Assembly (NCBI RefSeq): GCF_019693215.1
Contig: NZ_CP081183.1
Coordinates: forward strand, 1,677,226 to 1,741,225
Length of the DNA stretch: 64,000 nucleotides
Reading direction: 5' to 3'
Source: Salinarchaeum sp. IM2453
GTDB taxonomy: Archaea; Halobacteriota; Halobacteria; Halobacteriales; Salinarchaeaceae
This document shows, piece by piece, positions 9,611 to 18,400 of this stretch. The notes beneath the pieces were generated by a model, which made no database searches, had not been told where the DNA came from, and saw nothing but the letters and a program-made list of their open reading frames with translations. Each line of letters begins with the position of its first letter. Positions within the stretch are counted from its first letter, which is position 1. A program made the position numbers and the translations under genes.

Positions 9611-9817
9611 CTATTCATTCTGTGCGACGAACCTGTCCTCACAGCGAATATCGAGCACTTCGGTCGGCTCGGGGCTCAGGTCGAGTCGTACTGAACTGTG
9701 GATAGATTGTGAGTCGTGAATGCCGAGGCCCTCCATTTGGCGATACCAGTGTCGTAGCCCGCTGAACGCACAGTTCGACGAGCGAAGACAGATTTTAATG
9801 GCTAACCAGTCGATCAC
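9611..9817 (-). pseudogene. Possible transposase remnant
   Basis: A 68-codon open stretch on the minus strand reads LAIKICLRSSNCAFS, then GLGIHDSQSIHSSVR, then LSPEPTEVLD. This pattern loosely resembles the N-terminal helix-turn-helix part of haloarchaeal IS6/ISH-type transposases (LGIQL, then a Ser-Thr-Val-His segment). There is no DDE domain downstream, so if the resemblance is real this is a fragment. It lies directly beside the inverted-repeat element at 9824-9981. Other explanations, including chance, remain open. Confidence 0.28.
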
Positions 9818-9823
9818 TCGAAC

Positions 9824-9981
9824 TTGACTTCCTCCACACGGCTGTAGTACTCCGTAGAAGTTTTTGAGGAACTGAGAAATGAACGGTCAAAATTCACCGG
9901 ACGTGACGGCACTTATCCCTTCGATTGCTGAATTTCCTCAATAGCTTTCCTGAGTTACTACAGCCGTGTGGAGGAAGTCAA
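9824..9981. mobile_element. 158-bp MITE-like element with perfect 26-bp terminal inverted repeats
   Basis: Positions 9824-9849 begin TTGACTTCCTCCACACGGCT, and 9956-9981 are the exact reverse complement over 26 bp, enclosing 106 bp with no reading frame. The tip (TTGAC then TTCCTCC) and the inner end (GGCTGTAGTA) resemble, respectively, the left and right tips of the PATE-like elements at 40252, 43203 and 63061. The element separates a possible transposase fragment from a RelE-like fragment. No clear target-site duplication is visible. Confidence 0.6.
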
Positions 9982-9985
9982 CGAT

Positions 9986-10111
9986 ATGACTCGACGAGAC
10001 TTTGATAGCCTTGATGACTATGCTCGTGACCGTATTGCAACCAAACTTGACGAAATTGTCACCGATGAATGGCGGGACCCCTACTATCATGGGAGAAGTC
10101 AGTTCGGTTAA
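9986..10111 (+). pseudogene. RelE/ParE-type toxin fragment
   Basis: A 41-residue frame, starting MTRRDFDSLDDYARDRI and continuing with TKLDEIVTDEWRDP, matches the N-terminal two helices and linker of haloarchaeal RelE-family mRNA-interferase toxins. It stops at TAA right after HGRSQFG, so the beta-sheet core with the catalytic residues is missing. The 5' side abuts the inverted-repeat element, which may have displaced the true start. Its stop overlaps the end of the convergent vapC by 4 bp. No antitoxin partner is seen. Probably a dead remnant. Confidence 0.6.
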
Positions 10112-10506
10112 CGATATTCTTCGACTTCGATACACTGTTTAGTTTTCTCATGCGTGAGATCGCTGTCTGCCGATACAACTGGTGCGTTGAATTTTCGGCC
10201 GACTGCAGCAACGAGTGCGTCAACGCCATCAAGATACGGTCCTTGGGGTCCGATCTCGTCAGCAATCCGCCCGGCTTCTACTGACAGATCTCGATTGACT
10301 TCGTAAACCTCACCCCATGATAGCGCGTCAATTGCCTCTTCAACATCGCTGGATGGGAGATTTCCTATACCAACGATAACTTCTGCGTAGGCAGGTGCCG
10401 GCATTATCCACAGATTCGTGTCACCCTGATTCGATTCGTAGTACGTTTCTGCGGCAGGGTGACCGTTCAAGTAGTCGATGAGAAAATTCGCATCAAGTAT
10501 CCTCAT
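10108..10506 (-). CDS. vapC: PIN-domain toxin VapC
   Basis: A 132-residue PIN-domain protein, predicted to be a Mg-dependent ribonuclease toxin. The acidic residues of the active site are visible: Asp5 in ILDANFLIDY, Glu near residue 42 (AYAEVIVG), Asp in YLDGVDALVAA near residue 93, and Asp in VVSADSDL near residue 115. The start codon overlaps the stop of the antitoxin gene by 4 bp (ATGA), so the pair is translationally coupled. A palindromic operator lies upstream of the pair. It is convergent with the RelE fragment. Confidence 0.88.
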   Translation of the reverse strand: MRILDANFLIDYLNGHPAAETYYESNQGDTNLWIMPAPAYAEVIVGIGNLPSSDVEEAIDALSWGEVYEVNRDLSVEAGRIADEIGPQGPYLDGVDALVAAVGRKFNAPVVSADSDLTHEKTKQCIEVEEYR

Positions 10507-10748
10507 ATGTCCTTGTCCAACTGTCGCATTCGCTCCTTTCGCCCCTTTTTGGATTCTTTTTGCTGTTCTCTGATCCGAGCAGCATCCTCATCAGAGAGTA
10601 TCCCGAAGCCGTCGTAGAAATCGCTCTCAGTATCCTCTTCAAGTACTCGTTCGAGCACATCGTTGTACGATTCGTCCTCACGCTGCCGCTGTTCAAGCTG
10701 TCGCTTCACTCGGGTGCTTACCCGGATTTGCTCATCTGCAGTTCCCAT
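10503..10748 (-). CDS. vapB: VapB-type antitoxin
   Basis: An 81-residue highly charged protein upstream of and overlapping vapC. The N-terminus (EQIRVSTRVKRQLEQR) looks like a short beta strand plus helix typical of ribbon-helix-helix DNA-binding antitoxins. The C-terminal half, ending KKGRKERMRQLDKDI, is the expected toxin-neutralising tail. The protein should bind its own promoter; a perfect 7-bp inverted repeat sits 5 bp before the start codon. This is the upstream partner expected for autoregulated VapBC operons. Confidence 0.82.
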   Translation of the reverse strand: MGTADEQIRVSTRVKRQLEQRQREDESYNDVLERVLEEDTESDFYDGFGILSDEDAARIREQQKESKKGRKERMRQLDKDI

Positions 10749-10753
10749 GGATA

Positions 10754-10773
10754 TGTCAACATTAGCGTTGACA
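10754..10773. promoter_or_regulatory. Palindromic operator upstream of vapBC
   Basis: TGTCAAC-ATTAGC-GTTGACA is a perfect 7-bp inverted repeat with a 6-bp centre, ending 5 bp upstream of the vapB start codon on the minus strand. Its position and symmetry are those of an operator bound by a dimeric ribbon-helix-helix antitoxin to repress its own operon. This is inferred from geometry, not shown. Confidence 0.65.
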
Positions 10774-11666
10774 TCCGTTAATCCTTATGAAATGGACAAC
10801 AGTAGAATATAATTCCGCTGTAGTTTCCTGATTCGGTCAACGGGCAAGACTACTGACCAATTGATCCATCTAACTTAGTGTGAACCCGATGAGGGCCGGC
10901 TGTTGCATAGATCCTCTGTATCTTGACGCCGTTCTTGACAGATTTCGGTCAGATCGTCGCCCTCGCTGGTATGTGAGGTCTCTGTATTGACCGATTGGCT
11001 GGGTATGCTAACCGTTTTATGACACCCTGTACTACCCAGGTGTCAATGTATACGAGATGGTCAGATCCTATCGTCTGGTGTTAAATATGACCGAGCAAAG
11101 CGGAAAACGGCCGAAGTTGCATCGGCCGGGGGAGTTAGATCTTGACCAACAACATGCGGTTGTGACGGACATGCAGGGTATTGAGATACCGATAATACCC
11201 CAAGTAAATGAATGCATATTATCTAAGTTAGATTGTCTGGTGGATATGTACATCTGTATAAGTAAAAATCAGATAGTGCTAAGCTTCATGGATATTCCGC
11301 TCAGTTATTAAAAGAATCGCTCATCTGTAGAAGCGAATACCCGGCGAATCCAACTGCGATTTTGTGAGCGAGAGGTTCTTATCATTCCAAACAGAACCGG
11401 TTATTGACGCAAGTACCGAGTTCTACAGAAATAGCAGGCAGAGTGCCTCGGGGTTGTTTGGAAATCTCCGATTCTTGTGATCACGAAAACCAAACGGTTT
11501 CGAACGACCTCAAGACACTCTGCCTGCTTTCTCCGCAGAGAAGATTGAACCCCCACGAAGACGGTTATGCGCAGAGCTTGGTACAACTGTCAACCAATGA
11601 GACAGGCTAGAAAAATGCCTACACCAATATCAATAAACCATCCACTATTATATATGTCTTCGTGGA
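10774..11666. other. 893-bp region without a convincing gene; dispersed repeat with inverted copy
   Basis: A frame at 11087-11311 (+, starting MTEQSGKRPKLHRPG) is the only candidate; its second half is atypical for haloarchaea and it may be a decayed N-terminal fragment. At 11422-11453 sits a 32-bp sequence containing AGCAGGCAGAGTGCCTCGGG, found almost identically at 33444-33475. An inverted partial copy, CACTCTGCCTGCTTTCTC, lies at about 11516-11533, so the two copies bracket roughly 110 bp. This looks like the remains of a small mobile element. The last 60 bp hold the promoter of the lipoprotein gene (TATTATATATG near 11646). Confidence 0.45.
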
Positions 11667-12560
11667 ATGAACCGGCGAACGGTGCTAACGTTATCGGCGA
11701 CCGCAACATTCGCTGCCCTTGCTGGATGCACGAGCCCCGGGCGGTATCGACTTGGTTTGCAGGAACAAGATCCCGATGAATTGCCGAATATCATTGTTAC
11801 CGCCCTTCCTGAGCATACACGGGTGGATATCTCATCCGACACTCAATCTGACGAAGTCCCGATTACTCTGGTCGATATCACAAAACCCGTCGACGGAGGT
11901 GTTGTTTACGGTGATGAGACATATTATGACCTGAGCTATAACCAGCGTGAGCAGGCCTCAGATTATGTTAGTCTTTCTGTGGACGCCACGAAAGTCGAGA
12001 ATCCTGATGAAGATATTGACTTTGCACAGTTACCCACCCAAGACCAGACAGTTGTTGAGTATGTCATTCAGTCGGGAGGATCAAGCCAGCCCGCGGTGTA
12101 TACAGAAGATGAACTTGATAGTAGCGTGATCGCCGAAGGACTAGCAAATAGCGGCAGCGAACAGGAGACAGTCATCACCTATGAAGGTCAACACTGGACT
12201 GTCATGAGCACAACTTCTGAGCGACAACTGCATGTATATGAATACACAGGTGAGGTGATTGGCAGTTCAGAAGAGGAACTGGTTGACTGGATCCAATCTG
12301 AATTGATATTCACACTATCTGATTTAACTGATGACCAACAAGAGGTTATTGAACAGGCGATAAACGGGAAGTACGAAAGCTCCGACGAGGAAGAAGCATA
12401 CGTAGACATCGCAACAGTGTTCCACAATCATCGTCCGATTGAGACAGCCACAGACACTGGTGGAGACTGGCTTGTTGAGTATAATTCTCAACTCTATGAA
12501 GCATCGTTATCCCATCCTGCCGGAACTATCGACCGCTCAGAAGGTACTGAAGAGGCCTGA
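11667..12560 (+). CDS. Secreted haloarchaeal lipoprotein
   Basis: A 297-residue protein with a Tat-like signal peptide: Arg-Arg at positions 3-4 (MNRRTVLTL), an Ala-rich hydrophobic core and a lipobox LAGC with Cys21. After cleavage it would be lipid-anchored on the outside of the cell membrane, as is usual for haloarchaea that export folded proteins through Tat. The mature part is very acidic and has no recognised domain; it appears beta-rich in the first half and includes two similar EEL/DDQQEVIE helices in the second half. Function unknown. It is monocistronic in an accessory region. Confidence 0.75.
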   Translation: MNRRTVLTLSATATFAALAGCTSPGRYRLGLQEQDPDELPNIIVTALPEHTRVDISSDTQSDEVPITLVDITKPVDGGVVYGDETYYDLSYNQREQASDYVSLSVDATKVENPDEDIDFAQLPTQDQTVVEYVIQSGGSSQPAVYTEDELDSSVIAEGLANSGSEQETVITYEGQHWTVMSTTSERQLHVYEYTGEVIGSSEEELVDWIQSELIFTLSDLTDDQQEVIEQAINGKYESSDEEEAYVDIATVFHNHRPIETATDTGGDWLVEYNSQLYEASLSHPAGTIDRSEGTEEA

Positions 12561-12937
12561 ACCGGATTTGCCTATTCACAATCTTGCTGTACAGGCCTAA
12601 CCTAACAACTGTTGGCAATGTGATTTACTTTATTCAAGTTGGAACGTGTAATTTGTCGTTCCATCCCCGATTTGTGCAAATTCGAATATAAACCTTGGTC
12701 ATATTGCCAACTACTGCTAAAGAAGTAATTCATCACTGCTGTTATCGTTCCTTTTGGTTCCAACCCCGACGCAACCGATTACCAGAATTTTATATGCTGT
12801 TGGAATGAGCTATGTGTCATTCTTTCCAAGCTCCTACGCTCGCTGTGCTTGAATGTGGTTATAATTTGTGTCGATCTAGAGGTTCTATTCAGCACTCGGA
12901 CGCGTTTAGTGTGGGCACACACTATAGCTTATCAACG
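12561..12937. other. Intergenic region with a 9-bp inverted repeat
   Basis: There is no gene in this 377-bp stretch. GTTGGCAAT at 12611-12619 and ATTGCCAAC at 12703-12711 form a perfect 9-bp inverted repeat about 80 bp apart, of unknown purpose. AT-rich tracts such as TTTTATATGC near 12789 and TTATAATTTG near 12860 may be promoters for the downstream toxin-antitoxin pair. Confidence 0.4.
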
Positions 12938-12955
12938 ATGAAATCGTAGTTTCAT
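12938..12955. promoter_or_regulatory. Palindrome directly upstream of the AbrB/PIN pair
   Basis: ATGAAA-TCGTAG-TTTCAT is a 6-bp inverted repeat ending 2 bp before the ATG at 12958. A dimeric AbrB-type antitoxin could bind here to repress its own operon. The closeness to the start codon implies a leaderless or very short leader transcript. Inferred from position only. Confidence 0.5.
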
Positions 12956-12957
12956 GC

Positions 12958-13209
12958 ATGAGTAGTGGGAGCGTTGACTCCGAGAGCAAGGTGTCAGGGA
13001 ACCAGGCGAACATTCCCGCCTATATCCGCCGGGAGCTCGATATCGACGACGGCGACAAACTGCGCTGGCACATTGAGGACGACGACACGCTCTGGGTCCA
13101 TGTCGTTCAGCAACGGACCGGTACATTCAGTGACTTCGACGGCTACGACGGTGACGAAGAGACAGTGGTTACAGAGGACCACGACGCGTGGGGCGTTGGC
13201 GACAACTAG
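12958..13209 (+). CDS. AbrB/SpoVT-type antitoxin
   Basis: An 83-residue protein resembling the swapped-hairpin AbrB/SpoVT DNA-binding fold: QANIPAYIRRELDIDDGDKLRW (residues 21-42, written here in two parts as QANIPAYIRRE and LDIDDGDKLRW) has the usual Ile-Pro, then LxxxGDxL pattern. The C-terminal part, rich in Asp and Glu, would contact the toxin. The next gene, a PIN protein, starts directly after the stop. Base composition is richer in GC than the surroundings, suggesting acquisition with its partner. Confidence 0.8.
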   Translation: MSSGSVDSESKVSGNQANIPAYIRRELDIDDGDKLRWHIEDDDTLWVHVVQQRTGTFSDFDGYDGDEETVVTEDHDAWGVGDN

Positions 13210-13645
13210 ATGCAACGCGCACTCATCGACACGACTGTTCTCTTCGCCGCGACGTACCGGCAGGACAGTGCACACGACGAAGCTCTTCCCATCCTTTCTG
13301 GTATCGATACTGCCGCTCTGCCAGAAGTAGTGATTCTCGACCATGTGCTCGCGGAGGCATTAAACGGCCTAACCACACATGCCGGTCATGACGCCGCTGT
13401 TGACTTTCTTTCCCGTGTCGAAGAGAACGCGCGATTCCACATTGAAGCGCTGACTGCGGACGCTTTCGCCACAGCAAAAGCACTCTTCCGCCAGTATGAG
13501 CGGTTCTCGTTCGTTGATGCCTGCATCGTCGCCTATATTGCAAAGCGAAGGGTTCGAATACCTCTATGCGTTCGACGATGACTTCGATGCCGCATCAGAT
13601 GTGTATCGCCTCAACACTGCAACAAATCCCTATCATCCGGAATAA
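13210..13645 (+). pseudogene. PIN-domain toxin, frameshifted near the C-terminus
   Basis: The first 110 residues are a normal PIN domain: Asp in ALIDTTVLFA, Glu in VLAEALNGL, and Asp in FVDACIVAY. At about 13535-13545 (GCCTATATTGCAAAG) the frame should continue as a Tyr-Met/Leu-Gln-Ser-Glu-Gly-Phe-Glu run, ending in FDDDFDAASDVYRL and then NPYHPE with a stop at 13645. One extra base throws the reading frame into a different ending at 13581. The lost segment holds the last conserved acidic residues (FDDDFD). Either the toxin is inactivated by a single-base insertion or there is a sequence error. The partner antitoxin is intact. Confidence 0.78.
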
Positions 13646-14108
13646 ACTCTTCGCGTGAGCAACCGGCTCGCGCGTTATATCCCAGTACGAATATCACTCT
13701 ATCCGGTAGTTTTCTGTAGATCTGTTCATGATTCTACAACCGGGTGAGATTGATTCTATGAAGCGATGTAACGGCTATACTGAAAACCAGACAAAACATT
13801 GCGGCCGTGCAAAGATAGAACGCGCGTATCCTGTACAGACACTTTGCCGATCCATCCATAGTGAACTGAATTGACCGAGAACTGGTAGCCAAGGTGTGGC
13901 TCCGCTGCTCGCCGATCGGTGTCATCAATGCCAAGGTATTAGCCAAAAATTGCATAATCACATGTTCTATACTGATTGCATTGTCGCAACTGTAGAGAGA
14001 ACTTGCCACCAACCACTCAATCAAGCCACCAGTACTGCGCTCTGAAATGAAAAATGGTCTTTCCAAGAACGTCTGTTGATACGAATCGTCATAGTGTAGT
14101 CAACATAG
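13646..14108. other. 463-bp gap with nothing recognised
   Basis: I see no gene, tRNA or repeat that can be supported here. It lies between the end of the frameshifted PIN gene and the end of the convergent membrane-protein gene, so at least two transcription stops are expected. Confidence 0.5.
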
Positions 14109-15082
14109 TCACCATGGGAACCACGTCAGGTACGACACCACTACGACAGGGACGATCACAAACGGAAACGAAACGAACAACCACCAAAGTCGCCGATATC
14201 GCCGTCGGAGCTCGTCCGGTGTGAGCGTCGAGATCAAAAGGCGCTTGCCTTCCGGATTCGTTAACACAGGGGCCGAATTACCACTTCGAGTCTCCACATT
14301 TCCGACAATCGTGATCTCATCGCCTTCTTCTATCGTAAGTTCGCCAAAGCGGCGTGTGCCAATCCCTCCAATGGGACCCGGAATCCTAATACCAGGAATA
14401 AAAGGCTTCTCTGCCGGGGCAGGTCAAAATGTTGCTCCATTTTCGTTGCTGCCGTTGGCATTGTGTCGCGATCTCGATGTCGAACGGTGATCACCTCATC
14501 AAATCCATCAGTATCAAATCGCCACGGGACTTCCGGTAGTTGTGACCGTATCGTGTCCAGCTGGAGCCCACTCCCCACGGACAATCCACGTCTGATGTGA
14601 TACCAGATTCCAGCAAATCCGACCGATCCAGCAGACGAGCGTTGCTCTCTCACCGACGGAAACAAGAACTTACTGGTCTCTGTCTGGATCCCAAAACGAG
14701 CACTTCTGATCCGGTACGCGATGGTATGCCATCCAATAAAATTAACAGATGCTGGGAACGGGTGAAACCCGTACGCATTTGAGATCGTGCAGAGTGCATC
14801 ATCAGAACCGAGCAGTGGTGTAACCGTATGTTCTTCTTTTGTCGCAGTCCCATTGACAAGGACGGCCCCATCGCGAGTCTCACTTGACTGTGAGTCTGGG
14901 TCAGCAGCATCACGGACACGGATGTACCGAGACCGGTACCGCGTCCATCCATAATACATAATAACTGGACTCACGACAACTGCAGCGAGGCCAAACGTAA
15001 ACAGAAACGTCGCAGCAACAACCCAGATCAATTCAAAGACAGGATACATTATACTCAATAGAAAAAACAGCTGTTGAGGCAT
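14109..15082 (-). pseudogene. GIDE-like (E3-ligase-related) membrane protein, frameshifted
   Basis: Two adjacent minus-strand frames form one protein. The first (15082 to 14330) has an N-terminal membrane helix, about residues 15-45 (VAATFLFTFGLAAVVV), then a beta-rich domain starting DGAVLVNGTA. The second (to 14109) adds FGELTIEEGDEITIVGNV and ends with a Trp-rich membrane helix (WWLFVSFPFVIVPVVVV). Membrane helix, GIDE-type beta domain, membrane helix is the layout of MULAN/GIDE-related proteins, annotated as E3-ligase-like in haloarchaea although the RING finger is absent. The frame breaks at about 14420-14435 (TTTTGACCTGCCCC on the coding strand), consistent with loss of one base. Start could be 15082 or 15049. 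Confidence 0.65.
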
Positions 15083-15498
15083 TACTAAATGATGCCATTG
15101 AAATTTGTTAGTACTTTCGCCCCTACTGTTCGTAGATTACCAGTGCGAGAGCAACATCGCCAGACAGGCCGTGAATCCGGATACATAAACGACACTACCT
15201 AATTGTGATTGGCCCCGTCTGTGCTGTACGCACTCTCCAGTTACGTGACCTCACCAGAGTGTATGATCAGTTACTCGGATCTAAGACGTATGACTCGAGA
15301 GCAGAGCGTATCGTAGCAGCGATAGGCTTTGAAAACGTCAACCAGCGTCTACTACAATTACCTAATCTTACCGACATTCAGCGTACACGTGAGCCTACGA
15401 ACCTGCTGGGAGATACGTTGCTCAACCCGATTTTCGGATGATGCATCTCCCATCCTACTGACGTCTGCTGTGTATACTACTTGTCTATGGACAATTCC
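15083..15498. other. 416-bp gap with a doubtful frame
   Basis: One 78-codon frame on the plus strand (15205-15441; contains YDQLLGSKTYDSRAERI) has reasonable composition but no recognised family and no clear promoter, so I do not call it a gene. It could be a fragment left by an integrated element, given the primase-helicase gene next to it. Confidence 0.35.
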
Positions 15499-18400
15499 CT
15501 ACCCGTCAGGTGGTGGATCCCCGCCTACTACTCCACGGATTGTGCGTGATTGTGCAGTATCTTCTGTGCTTGAGTACTGCCTCTTGGATTTGATTTCTGC
15601 ACTCACGAAATTCCACGTATGTATGCTATTACGGAAGATTTCGTCAACTTCCTCACTGGTGAGCGATGCAACATTGATCGGCTCAAGCTCTACATCTCCA
15701 TGCTCATTGATTCGATGGAGCCCATCATCCTGCCACGTGTATCCTCTCCCAACCACTTCAACCGTAAGGTATCCTGTACTCTTCAGCTTCTGTAGTATAT
15801 TCAATACCTGACGATTTCCAACGTCGACAGCAGGATGGTCAGCAATTTCTGCTGTCCTGAACGTTTCTGCTCTCCCTGCGACTTCAATCACTTGCTGCAT
15901 CCCATCACTCCATGTTTGTATGACCCGAGCTTCACCTGCTACCGGGACCCAGTCCGGAAGGGTATCCGTTAGGATATATACTACAGCTCCGTTTCCATCT
16001 CGTCCAAATCGCATGGCTGCCTGTAGCGTCTCATGCTCTCGCATATGCGTGAGGATGTCATTTCCAACACCAGTATACGCTAAGTGCGATCCCTTGGCTG
16101 GAGCATCCCGGTTGTCTGGATTCATGTCGGCATGTGATATATCGGTATCCTCAGCCGCAGCAACATCTGCCCAACTCTTTCGCGTCACTGCTTCGCCAAG
16201 ATATGCTCCCCATCGCTTGATATATTGATCTCCATAGTGGTTGCTTCCGATCACCACTCCAAGTCGCTTTTCTTTGAATGCATTACTACCAAGCACGTCT
16301 CCGTACCACTGTACACGGTCTGCTGGACCGTCGGTCACGACACCCGTTTCAAGATCAGCGGAGAGGATTCCACGATCAACATACTCCCGAAGCGCTGTCT
16401 TCGTCGTCACAACCCCCGGCTTTTTGCCATACTCCTCAGCAATCTCCTCAAGTAGTGCTCCGTCATTTGCCGTATGAACGTACTCTCGTGAATTATATGA
16501 TTTTACGTGCTCGCTTGCTCGAACAACATTGAGATTTAGCGTATTCTGAACATACTCGATCCGCTCGTCGGATGTGAGAACACTTCGATGGTCAAGCCGC
16601 GTACCGACAGCTGCTGTCCACATCTCTTTTGTTGGCGTCCCATCGAGGCAAACAATCCCGTTCGCATAGTCCATCGAAGGCGGCCGGAGGGTATGGATCT
16701 GCTCGGTTGCCTGACTATACACGGACCTTCCAATATCGGGGATGTCAGCGACCTCAAGCCCGTTGCCAAGATCGTTGCCAGCCAGCAGGCTGAAGACAAC
16801 AAGTGGTGCGTCAGCATGTGCTTGCGGGCTTTCAAAAACATGTGATTCGTCAGGTGTAACGCCATGTTCTTCAAACCAGAGAATCGCATCAGATCGCCGC
16901 TGTTCATCATCCCGGTTTGCAATGAGGTCTGTCCAGCTATCGAATGGCACACCGTCTGTGATGTCTAACCAGTGAGAGACTGGCCCCTGAACCTGCGGGA
17001 GTTCACTCTCGTACGCACTCGGGAACTCATCGATCACAACCGTTCGTCCGGCAGTGACGGTCTGCTGATACGCATGGCTGTAGTGGCCGATTAGTACGTC
17101 ATACTCGTCAGGGTCAAACTTCCATTTGCTTGTGTATGCGCAATTACATCCATCGTGTCGTTGACAGGGAAGTGGCTCTCCGAGATGATGTTCTGCTTTG
17201 GCATGAATCTCTTTTGGTGTTACTCCTCGTCGATACAGATCTCGGACACGCTCGGCCCATGCCTCTCCATGCTCTCCGTTTGCAGTATCACAATCATACT
17301 TGAAACTCGGCAATTGGTAGTACTCGAGTCCATGCTCTTGACACCAGTCTTTGATCTGGTCGTATTGCTCCTTGTGCCCTCGACGCGTGAGAAACGTAAT
17401 TGGCTGGCCGGTTCGCTTGGCAGCAAGAATCGCGCCGTACGATTTGCCCATTGACATGAGGGCCTCAATCAACACTTGTTCGCCGGATTCGTATGCCTCG
17501 ACGATCGCTTCAACAGTTCGCTCTCTGGCTTCGTCGATCGTGAGTGATCCACGATTGGAAGTCTGTGTCCAATCCCAGCCGGTCGTTGCTCTCGATAAAT
17601 CCCGAACAGCAGGCGGTAACACCGCGGTATGCTGGGGCTTGTTTTGATCCCCACCACTGTACTCAGGAATTGCCACACCAGCTTCACGGGCAGTTTCTAC
17701 TGTCTCCCACCAGTCTGCCCCAACAAGCCGATCCCACGGATTTGATATGATTCCTTGTTCTGCTGCAAAGAGTGCAAGCAGTCCAAATTCTTCGTCATGT
17801 TTGTGGTCATAAAAAACGCCCTTCCCGTTGTGATGGAGACTTTCTCCACTCTCACTTGGCCGGTATGCTGGATCGTACGTTTCCCACCCTGTCGCGTCGA
17901 CGCCGGTCTGTTGTGACTGAAGCGGGATACCCTGTGGATCAAGTCGAGCAATTGCCGCGAATATGGCTCTGATATCATCTACCGTCTCGGTTGGATCCGT
18001 TGTGGACGGTTGGTAGTTACTCAAATCCACGTGAGATTGGTTTGTATCATGACTGACGGATTCTGTGTGTTTTCGTGCATCGTATTCATCAAGAACCGCT
18101 TCGATTGCTCCCGTGTCCCACTTGCTAACATCATCTGCTGTTCCGCTGATTTTCTCTCCAGAGGCGACACAGACATGCTTATTTGAATAAATCTCAACCG
18201 TTGGTGCAGTGTCGTTTTCTCCCCACGGCTCTGTGTCGATCGTAAAGACGGCCTGCCCTTGATCCTCCGGTAGGTCTCCGATATACTGGGCATGAATTCC
18301 TCGTCCCGATGTTGAGATATCAGCATAAGTCATCCCCAGCTGATCGAGGATGTCAAGAAACGCTGGATGAACCTTCCCGGTCTCTGGACAGCGAACGTTA

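Noticed and set aside
13530-13560. Programmed frameshift in the PIN toxin
   Set aside because: There is no slippery heptamer followed by a stem or pseudoknot; TATATTGC looks like a plain single-base insertion.
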